64,000 nt of DNA, taken from Dyadobacter fanqingshengii. Its GTDB lineage: Bacteria; Bacteroidota; Bacteroidia; Cytophagales; Spirosomataceae. The notes beneath the pieces were generated by a model. That model did no database searches. It had not been told where the DNA came from and saw nothing but the letters and a program-made list of their open reading frames with translations. Positions 15,712-22,822 of the stretch are shown one piece after another. Every line of letters begins with the position of its first letter. The first letter of the stretch is position 1. Location: positions 186,001-250,000 of the forward strand of contig NZ_CP098806.1 of the NCBI RefSeq assembly GCF_023822005.2, read 5' to 3'. The translations under genes were made by a program, and so were the position numbers.

Positions 15712-18189
15712 GTTTTTCAAAATTCGGTTGGCTGCCACGTTGCTGGCAATGGTGGTAAAGCCTACAATTGAAATCAAACTGACAGGCATCAGAATGGCCG
15801 CCAGCACTGGCGAGAGTTGGCCGCCTATGGCAAAGAAAAGCCCTCCGATGTTGTAAATCAGTGATATAGCGAAGCTGGCTTTGATGATTTTCTGGCCGTG
15901 ACGCGCCAGGTTGATGAACGCGGGCAGGCGGGAAAGCTGCTTGCCGTCGATGATCATATCGCAGGATGGTGTGAAATTATTGATATCATCGGAAACGGCA
16001 ACGCCCACATTGCTTTGCTGCAAAGCGCCCGCATCGTTGAGCCCGTCGCCCACCATCAGCACATTTTGATGCATTTTTTCCTGCAGAGCTGCTATGAATG
16101 CCAGCTTGTCTTCGGGTTTTTGTTTGAAATACAAATGAGCATTGTTCCCGAAAATATACGCCAGATATTCCTGATCAGTAGGCTTGTCACCGGAAAGCAA
16201 ATAGGTGTTAAACCCGTGATCATGAAGCCGGTCAATGGTTTTGTGCAGATTTTCCCGGTATTTTATTTTTACCAAAAAATAACCCGCCGAAATGTCATCA
16301 ATACTTACATAAACCCTGGAAAAGTGCTGATCGTGAGCAGCATCCATAGCAGCTTCCCGGTCATTTTGTGCTCCTGCCCAGACCGCAGAGCCCAGCTTCA
16401 CCGTGTGGCTGCCAAACAAGCCCTTGATCCCTGATCCGCTGGCTTCTATATAATGCGAAAGCGCTTGTGTTCCCGAATGAACTTGTGCAAGGCTTTTTAC
16501 GACCAGTCTGCTGAGCGGATGGGAAGATTGCGTGGCTAACGTTTTTACCATTGCCCGTTCGTGATCCGTCAGTTTTGAGCCAATAAAAACCACTTCGGCA
16601 TCGTCCGGGCGGGTTATGGTGCCCGTTTTATCAAATACGACTGTGTCAATTTTGGAAAGCCGTTCAATAGCATCCGCGTTTTTAGGATAGCATTGATTTT
16701 TACCAAAAAGCGCCATCAGGTTGCCATTTGTAAATGTGGAGGAAAACAGCAATCCGCAGGGGCAGGCAACGAGCAGGCAGGTTGTGAATGCCCGGAAAGC
16801 CGTTTCAGGGTTTTTGTAAATAAAATACCAGGCAGCAAATGTGAGGCTCGCAATGATCAATACGATGACTGAAAAATACCGATTGATCCGGGCAGCCAGC
16901 ATTTGGTTCTGGTCTTCCTTTTGTTTGGAAAAACTTTCATTATTCCATAACTGCGTCAGGTAACTTTGTGAAACTTTGCGGACGATTTCCAGCTCAATGG
17001 CAGGGCCTGTCTGCTTGCCGCCCGCATAAATCGTATCGCCTTTTTTGCGCCTTACCGGCTCGGCTTCGCCTGAAACAAAGCTGTAATCGATCAAGGCTTC
17101 CGGGCTGAGCAAAACAGAATCGGCCGGAATAAGCTCAGCGTTTCTGATCAGGATAATGTCTGAGGTTTTCAGATCCGTTACAGGTGTTCTGATTTCTGCC
17201 TTACCCGTCAAAACAGAAACGGCCACGGGGAAATAGGAGCGGTAATCACGGTCAAAAGAGATCCCGGCGTAGGTTTTATCCTGAAAAAACCGGCCAGTCA
17301 GCATGAAGAAGACTGCGCCGGTCAAGGAATCGAAATAGCCCGGGCCTGTGCCGGTGATGATCTGGTAAAGACTTAAACTAAAAATAGAAACGAGCGCTAT
17401 GACAATCGGCGCATCAATATTCAGGTATTTTCCTTTAAGGGCAGCCCAGGCCGACTTGAAAAAATCGCTGGCGCAGTAAAGCAAAACGGGAATGCTTAAT
17501 GCCAGGTTCAGCCAACCAAATGTGTTTCGGAGGCTTTCATCAAATGCGTCTTTTCCCAGATGAAAATATTCCGGGAAGCTGAGCATCATCACATTGCCAA
17601 AGCAAAATCCGGCGATGCCGACCTTGTACAACCTCTTTCTATTCCACTTTTTAACCTGCTCACCCGCAATGTCGTTCAAGCTCATGTAAGGCTCATATCC
17701 AATGCTGGAAATTAATGTTGCCAACTCGCTGAGCTTTACTTTTTCGGCTTCAAATGTAATCCTGACCTTCTTTTCCGGAAAATTTACCACCGAGCTTCTG
17801 ACGGCAGGGTTGAATTTATAAAGCTGTTCCAGGAGCCAGATGCACGAGCTGCAATGCATTTTTGGAATATACCAATTTACTTGAGAAAGATTCCCGTCGG
17901 TAAATTCTAGTATTTTTGTGTTGACATCGGGCAGGTCCAGGTAATCGAACTTGCCTGCGTAAAAAGATTTGTCGGGGGAAATGCCTGCGGAGTCGTCTAT
18001 GGCGTAATAATCGCAGAGTTCGGTGACTTTTAAGAGGTCGTAAACGTGATAGCAGCCCTCACAGCAAAATGCGTGTTCGTCGGCCGTAATCGTATCCTGA
18101 GCGCAAGCCTCCCCGCAGTGATAACACTTGTTTTTCGCGATATTTACAACAGGGTCTCCGGGTGCTATGGTATTAATGTCTTGCTCCAT
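15709..18189 (-). CDS. ccoI: Copper-translocating P-type ATPase for cbb3 assembly (CcoI/FixI type)
   Basis: An 826-aa P1B ATPase that probably delivers copper to the cbb3 oxidase. The N-terminus has a Cys-rich element (CYHCGEAC, CCEGCYHVYDL), then an HMA-like domain with the metal site MHCSSCIWLLEQL near residue 110. The membrane metal motif ACPCG, the phosphorylation site DKTGTITRPDD, the SSHPLSRLV motif and the hinge GDGLNDAG are all intact. The IWLLEQL segment after the CxxC is characteristic of the FixI/CcoI branch. It has its own operator and promoter upstream. Confidence 0.92.
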   Translation of the reverse strand: MEQDINTIAPGDPVVNIAKNKCYHCGEACAQDTITADEHAFCCEGCYHVYDLLKVTELCDYYAIDDSAGISPDKSFYAGKFDYLDLPDVNTKILEFTDGNLSQVNWYIPKMHCSSCIWLLEQLYKFNPAVRSSVVNFPEKKVRITFEAEKVKLSELATLISSIGYEPYMSLNDIAGEQVKKWNRKRLYKVGIAGFCFGNVMMLSFPEYFHLGKDAFDESLRNTFGWLNLALSIPVLLYCASDFFKSAWAALKGKYLNIDAPIVIALVSIFSLSLYQIITGTGPGYFDSLTGAVFFMLTGRFFQDKTYAGISFDRDYRSYFPVAVSVLTGKAEIRTPVTDLKTSDIILIRNAELIPADSVLLSPEALIDYSFVSGEAEPVRRKKGDTIYAGGKQTGPAIELEIVRKVSQSYLTQLWNNESFSKQKEDQNQMLAARINRYFSVIVLIIASLTFAAWYFIYKNPETAFRAFTTCLLVACPCGLLFSSTFTNGNLMALFGKNQCYPKNADAIERLSKIDTVVFDKTGTITRPDDAEVVFIGSKLTDHERAMVKTLATQSSHPLSRLVVKSLAQVHSGTQALSHYIEASGSGIKGLFGSHTVKLGSAVWAGAQNDREAAMDAAHDQHFSRVYVSIDDISAGYFLVKIKYRENLHKTIDRLHDHGFNTYLLSGDKPTDQEYLAYIFGNNAHLYFKQKPEDKLAFIAALQEKMHQNVLMVGDGLNDAGALQQSNVGVAVSDDINNFTPSCDMIIDGKQLSRLPAFINLARHGQKIIKASFAISLIYNIGGLFFAIGGQLSPVLAAILMPVSLISIVGFTTIASNVAANRILKN

Positions 18190-18213
18190 GGTATTTACTT
18201 CTCAATGCTTTTT

Positions 18214-18221
18214 CAAAGTTG
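18214..18221 (-). promoter_or_regulatory. -7 element of the ccoI promoter
   Basis: On the minus strand this is CAACTTTG, one mismatch from TAnnTTTG. Its last G is 58.5 bp from the centre of the operator at 18267-18278, the same as at ccoS and at the 592-aa gene. Confidence 0.5.
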
Positions 18222-18266
18222 AAGAAAGTATTTGTCCGTAAATTTGACCGTGATTGGCCGGGAAAA

Positions 18267-18278
18267 TGACTTTGGTCA
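18267..18278. promoter_or_regulatory. Crp/Fnr-type operator upstream of ccoI
   Basis: TGAC-TTTG-GTCA is identical to the core of the site at 15700. It lies between ccoI and the divergent gene at 18341. No -7 element at either standard distance was found on the plus side, so control of ccoI is favoured. Confidence 0.7.
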
Positions 18279-18340
18279 GGTTTTGCGCATTCTGGCATTA
18301 TATTAATAGGAGTCAAGCACAAATTTTACCAAATTGAGTT

Positions 18341-18892
18341 ATGGGAACATCGGGTTACGCTTATGATTTGCCGGGGACGGTTTCTGCGGTTTTCTTTACC
18401 AAAAAAGACGCGGAAAGTGCCTATCAGGCACTATTGCGACTGGGTCACACGGAAGATGATATTTCGCTGTTGATGTCGGATGAAACATTGAGCAAGCACA
18501 CCAACCCGACTGTCGAAAGTGCCGTTTACGAGGCTGATGTGCAAGATGATACAGCCGGTCAGGAACCAAAGGAAAGCGCGCGACACATCCTGGCGGACGC
18601 TATCATCTCCATCACTTCCATGATCTCGTTGCCCGAGCTGGGCATTTCTATATCCAGGAGGTTAATTGGGAAGGTGGAGCAAAAGCCTGAGACAAACACC
18701 ATCAGCCATGTGATTGCAACCCAGATTCCGGAAGAACATTGCGACACTTACGAGACGGGCGTTAAGGAAGGAGGGATTATCATTAGCGTGGATCCCAAAA
18801 ACCGAGCAGAAAGGGACGCCATTGTCCGCGAATTCCGGGACAATGACGGCCACGATATCCTGGGAGACGACGGTTACACCGAGCTTGACTGA
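18341..18892 (+). CDS. Stress-type protein resembling the YflT/DUF1269 group
   Basis: A 183-aa soluble protein. The N-terminal VSAVFFTKKDAESAYQALLR and LGHTEDDISLLMSD look like the YflT-type domain of general stress proteins, which treats a residue pair as a small beta-alpha-beta unit. The middle has a short hydrophobic stretch (ILADAIISITSMISLPELGI). The C-terminus (GGIIISVDPKNRAERDAIV) repeats the fold. Its role is unknown. It is divergent from ccoI, and a TGAC-N4-GTCA site lies 63 bp upstream but without a matching promoter element on this strand. Confidence 0.7.
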   Translation: MGTSGYAYDLPGTVSAVFFTKKDAESAYQALLRLGHTEDDISLLMSDETLSKHTNPTVESAVYEADVQDDTAGQEPKESARHILADAIISITSMISLPELGISISRRLIGKVEQKPETNTISHVIATQIPEEHCDTYETGVKEGGIIISVDPKNRAERDAIVREFRDNDGHDILGDDGYTELD

Positions 18893-18909
18893 TAACATTC
18901 TCACGCATT

Positions 18910-19833
18910 TTAAGCCAGATATCGCTTCCTCAGCAAATGCATCATATGGACATTAATGGCCCATTGATCCGCCAACGGCTGATGCGTAAAGGGAACGGTC
19001 GGCAGGTAATTGGGCGGGCCGAATTCTGTTAAGACAGTCAGCGTTTCGCCGCTTTTTACCTTATTTTCCACCACCGTATCCCACCAGGTCAGGTGGGCTT
19101 TTAAAGCCGCATCCCACTCCGGTGCGCGGGGATCGTTCACCTGCGGCCCTTCCTCATGCCCGACACGCGAGTGAATGTGGCCCACGCGTGAGAGTGCAAG
19201 CTGGATGGTTTCCTGCTGGTCGGTAAGCAAGCTTTCATGCACATTGCACCAGTGCGAAATGTCAAGTGTAAGCCTTAGTTCGGGATTTTTCTCAATAAAG
19301 TTGCGCGCAATGTGGGCCGCAAAAAGCATTCTCCCTCTATGTGTTTCATGATAAACGGGAATGCCTGTTTTTACCGTGGCGGCGGTGGTATGGTCTATAA
19401 ATGCTTTGTTTTGATCATATGTAAAGAAATCTTTCCCGCTATGGCAGTTGACGTACAATGGTTTCTGCTCATACTGGGTGGTAGCGGCATCGATCTGTTT
19501 TTTGAATGCATCCAAATGCGCTGCGTAATCTTTTTCCCCCGAGCCGCATAGCAAGCCTACGTCCAGACTGTGTTTTTTAAGCGCTGCGAACAGCTCTTTT
19601 TGCTTTTCCTTTGTTCCCGGCCACCACATTTCGATGCCGTCGTAACCTTCCTTTTTTACTGCTGCGCAAAACGCGTCCGTCGTGCCGGCAAAGCCCCAAT
19701 TGGTTCCCAATATTTTTAAAGAAAGCTTGTTTGCAAACTGAGCTGGCGCTTTTTCCGCACCCGAAACAGCTTCAAAGCCCGTCAGCATACCTGCTGTGGC
19801 GATGGCGCTGCCCATGAATTTCCGACGGTCCAT
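18910..19833 (-). CDS. Tat-exported sugar phosphate isomerase/epimerase-like TIM barrel
   Basis: A 307-aa protein of the AP-endonuclease-2/xylose-isomerase-like TIM-barrel family. It begins with a twin-arginine-type signal (MDRRKFMGSAIATAG), so it is probably periplasmic. Candidate metal ligands lie in YHETHRGRM, LTLDISHWCN, VGHIHSRVGHEEG and LTEFGPPNY. The ATG at 19833 sits one base after the stop of the preceding gene, so the two are translationally linked. The frame's earlier TTG is not needed. It is the last gene of the SusC/SusD-cytochrome operon and presumably acts on the sugar or sugar acid released there (inference). Confidence 0.82.
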   Translation of the reverse strand: MDRRKFMGSAIATAGMLTGFEAVSGAEKAPAQFANKLSLKILGTNWGFAGTTDAFCAAVKKEGYDGIEMWWPGTKEKQKELFAALKKHSLDVGLLCGSGEKDYAAHLDAFKKQIDAATTQYEQKPLYVNCHSGKDFFTYDQNKAFIDHTTAATVKTGIPVYHETHRGRMLFAAHIARNFIEKNPELRLTLDISHWCNVHESLLTDQQETIQLALSRVGHIHSRVGHEEGPQVNDPRAPEWDAALKAHLTWWDTVVENKVKSGETLTVLTEFGPPNYLPTVPFTHQPLADQWAINVHMMHLLRKRYLA

Positions 19834-19834
19834 A

Positions 19835-21328
19835 TTATTTGTTTTTGAGTTCTTTTTTATCACCTGTATCGCCTGCCTTCACAAATTGCGCCACAGTGGC
19901 CTCATTAAAACCATTCATAACCAAAAGGTCGGGGTTTTTCCTTCCGATCTGGCTCACCGCGCTATCCGTAACTGCTGATTGCCAAACATATACCGAGCGA
20001 AGCGCCTTCATATCGGCAATGGCTTTCAGGCCTTTGTCTCCGACTTTGGTGTCGACAATGTTGATATAACCTAAATGGGCGAGTGGTTTCAGGGAGACAA
20101 TGCCGTTATCGGTAATAACAGTATGTTCCAAATGCAATTTGCTCACGTTTGGAAACTTGGCGATTTGCGGCAATGCAGCGTCGGTAATGGCAGTGCCTCC
20201 GAGTTTGAGCCATGTAATTTGCTGTGCAACGGGTTGTAAAAGCTCCATTTGCTTGTCACTGAACCCTGGCAGGTTCACTGCGCTGATTTCGAGCAGGTTT
20301 TGATCCTGGGATAGCGTGCTGACGATTAATCCTGTTTTTCTTAGATTTTCAATGGCCTCATCGTTTGCCTTGGGCACTTTTAAACTTAGTACGGCGGGTT
20401 CTTTTGCATTTTCAGCATTCGCCGGCGCTTCTTTTCCCAGCGAAGCCAATGCAGGCTTAACTGCCTCGGAAACGGTGAGCTGTGCCACCTTTTTATCAGC
20501 CGGCGCGCCCTGGTCTATCCACCAGGAAAGCAGCGCGATCTGATCAGCCGTCAGCTGCGGCTTGCCTTTGGGCGGCATGTGCTCGTCTTCATTTTCGGGA
20601 AGCAGGCATCTTTTGATCATATCGCTTTCTGCACCTTTTCCGGCAACAAAGGCCGGGCCGTTTTCCCCGCCTTTGGCCAGTAATGCAAGCTGATCCATCC
20701 GTAAATCGCCTTTGCTTTTGCTTGCGCTGTGGCATTGGGTGCATTTGGCTTCCAGGATCGGCTGCACAATGTCGGTGTAGACAATGGCTTGCTGCACGTC
20801 CGTAATGGGTTTTATTTCAGTTGGTTTCTGCTGCATCGGAGGCAAACCCGCGAGGCCGCGGAATGGCTCGGGCGTGTATTGGGTCAAATAGCCTTCCCCG
20901 TGCGTGAGCGAGCCGCCGTCGTGGCCGGTGCTTAATGTGAGCACGGTAGCAATGATGAAAGCTGGCAGATAAATGACCTTTTCGGAGGGCATGATCCGTT
21001 GCAAATTGTCGGATTTGACCGCCCAGGCCATCCAGGCGAAAACAGCCACACCGATTCCCTTCCACATATGGTTATTGAGCAGATTCGCATCATAACCGCC
21101 ACTTAATGAAAGCAGGTAACCAGCGGCGCAGGCGAATGTGGCACTTACGGCCGACAATAGTAAAATAAAAACGATAACACTCTCACTGACAGCCACTTTT
21201 CCCCAGCGCCTGCCGAGTTCAAGCAGGGCGCCGATTAACAAAAAGCCAATAGGAAAATGTACGATGGCAGGGTGAAACCTGCCAATGAATGTTGCCCAGG
21301 ACGAATCCTGGAGTAAAATGTAATGCAT
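19835..21328 (-). CDS. Membrane cytochrome with DUF2231-like, PSCyt1-like and leucine-rich parts
   Basis: A 497-aa protein in three parts. Residues 1-150 form four membrane helices of DUF2231 type (FHPAIVHFPIGFLLIGALLE). Residues 180-290 are a Planctomycete-type cytochrome domain with CTQCHSASKSKGDLRM and the distal-type motif EHMPPKGKPQL. Residues 350-490 are leucine-rich repeats (AKFPNVSKLHLEHTVITDNG). It probably anchors electron transfer in the inner membrane for the DUF1501 and DUF1553 partners. ATG 21328 is the chosen start. Neighbours overlap or lie within 20 bp. Confidence 0.85.
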   Translation of the reverse strand: MHYILLQDSSWATFIGRFHPAIVHFPIGFLLIGALLELGRRWGKVAVSESVIVFILLLSAVSATFACAAGYLLSLSGGYDANLLNNHMWKGIGVAVFAWMAWAVKSDNLQRIMPSEKVIYLPAFIIATVLTLSTGHDGGSLTHGEGYLTQYTPEPFRGLAGLPPMQQKPTEIKPITDVQQAIVYTDIVQPILEAKCTQCHSASKSKGDLRMDQLALLAKGGENGPAFVAGKGAESDMIKRCLLPENEDEHMPPKGKPQLTADQIALLSWWIDQGAPADKKVAQLTVSEAVKPALASLGKEAPANAENAKEPAVLSLKVPKANDEAIENLRKTGLIVSTLSQDQNLLEISAVNLPGFSDKQMELLQPVAQQITWLKLGGTAITDAALPQIAKFPNVSKLHLEHTVITDNGIVSLKPLAHLGYINIVDTKVGDKGLKAIADMKALRSVYVWQSAVTDSAVSQIGRKNPDLLVMNGFNEATVAQFVKAGDTGDKKELKNK

Positions 21329-21345
21329 GATCAAGGGTTTAGAAC

Positions 21346-22821
21346 TTAGGCAATTACTTCTTTTACAACCTTTCCTTCCGTATCGGTAAGCCGGAAATTT
21401 CTTCCCTGGAAAGGATAGGTGAATTTTTCATGGTCAAAACCCATTAAATGCAGGATAGTTGCTTGTAAATCATGGACATGTGTTCTGCCTTTTGTTCCAT
21501 AATAACCCAGCTCGTCGGTTTCTCCGTGTGAAAAACCTTGTTTGACGCCGCCTCCTGCCATCCACATGGTGAATGCGTCCAGGTGGTGATCGCGGCCCAT
21601 GAATGGCATTACGAGCCCGTTCCGGTTTTCCTGCATCGGCGTCCTGCCAAATTCTGCGCCCCATATTACGAGCGTTTCTTCCAATAACCCACGCATTTTC
21701 AAGTCCTTGATCAATGCTGCAACCGGTTGATCTGACTCGCGGCATTTCTGGCGCAAGCCGCCTTCCACATTATGGTCTTTGGAAGTGCCGTGGCCGTCCC
21801 AGCCCCAATCGAAGAGCTGCACAAAACGCACGTCATTTTCAACCAGTTTTCGCGCCAGCAGGCAGTTCATGGCAAATGTTCCCTCACCGGGTTTTACGCC
21901 ATACATATCCAAGATGAATTGCGGCTCTTTGGAAACGTCCATCACCTCGGGAACGGACATTTGCATGCGGAACGCCATTTCGTACTGGCTGATCCGCGTC
22001 AGAATTTCCGGGTCCTTTACGTCCTCATAGGTTTGTTTGTTGATTTCATTAATGGCTTCAATGGTCTGTTTGCGCATATCGCGGTTCATGCCATTTGGGT
22101 CACTAACATACAAAACGGGATCGCCGCCAGTGCGGCATTGTACACCCTGGTAAACCGATGGCAGGAAGCCGCTGCCGAAAACGCTTTTGCCTGCATCGGG
22201 CTGTTGTCCACCCGAAGCGAGCACGATAAAGCCTGGAAGATTCTGATTTTCAGATCCTAAGCCATAAACAGACCATGCCCCCAGACTAGGCCGCCCCAGC
22301 CTTGGACTTCCCGTATGCATCAGCAACTGTGCGGGAGCGTGGTTGAACTGATCCGTATGCATGGCTTTCAGAAATGTGATCTCGTCCGCAACAGTTTGCA
22401 AGTAAGGCACATAGTCCGACATCCAGGCGCCAGATTGTCCGTATTGCGCAAAATGTCCCTGCGGCCCCAGCATTTTGGGCACACCCTGGATGAAGGCGAA
22501 TTTTTTGCCTTCCAAAAACTCTGCCGGGCAGTCCCGTCCGTGGTATTTGACCAGTTCTGGCTTGTAATCAAACAATTCGAGCTGGGAAGGTGCACCAGCC
22601 ATATGGATGTATATGACGCGCTTGGCTTTGGGCGCAAACTGCGGAATACGCGATTTGGCAATCTCGCCGCCGGGACTGTCTGCGGCCGAAGAAGGCCCGC
22701 AGGAATCCAGCATGGTCCCTAATCCCAATGCACCCAGCCCAAACCCGACCGACTGCAAAAAGTGCCGCCGCGTCTGATGAAGCAATGCTGTATGTTGGAG
22801 TTCTTTTTGTAGGTTTTCCAT
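21346..22821 (-). CDS. DUF1501 family protein, Tat-exported
   Basis: A 491-aa protein of the DUF1501 (sulfatase-fold) family, known mostly from Planctomycetes and Bacteroidota and usually paired with DUF1553 proteins. The N-terminus has a Tat motif (HQTRRHFLQSVGFGLGALG) followed by LDSCGPSS, which could be a lipobox. Family motifs seen include HMAGAPSQLELFDYKP, GWDGHGTSKDHN and WGAEFGRTPM. Its substrate is unknown. The ATG at 22821 lies one base beyond the stop of the upstream gene; an ATG at 22842 would overlap it. Confidence 0.88.
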   Translation of the reverse strand: MENLQKELQHTALLHQTRRHFLQSVGFGLGALGLGTMLDSCGPSSAADSPGGEIAKSRIPQFAPKAKRVIYIHMAGAPSQLELFDYKPELVKYHGRDCPAEFLEGKKFAFIQGVPKMLGPQGHFAQYGQSGAWMSDYVPYLQTVADEITFLKAMHTDQFNHAPAQLLMHTGSPRLGRPSLGAWSVYGLGSENQNLPGFIVLASGGQQPDAGKSVFGSGFLPSVYQGVQCRTGGDPVLYVSDPNGMNRDMRKQTIEAINEINKQTYEDVKDPEILTRISQYEMAFRMQMSVPEVMDVSKEPQFILDMYGVKPGEGTFAMNCLLARKLVENDVRFVQLFDWGWDGHGTSKDHNVEGGLRQKCRESDQPVAALIKDLKMRGLLEETLVIWGAEFGRTPMQENRNGLVMPFMGRDHHLDAFTMWMAGGGVKQGFSHGETDELGYYGTKGRTHVHDLQATILHLMGFDHEKFTYPFQGRNFRLTDTEGKVVKEVIA

Positions 22822-22822
22822 A

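Noticed and set aside
18302..18331. Promoter of the stress-type gene under the 18267 operator
   Set aside because: No TAnnTTTG-like element is found at 36.5 or 58.5 bp on the plus strand, so regulation of that gene by the site is not supported.
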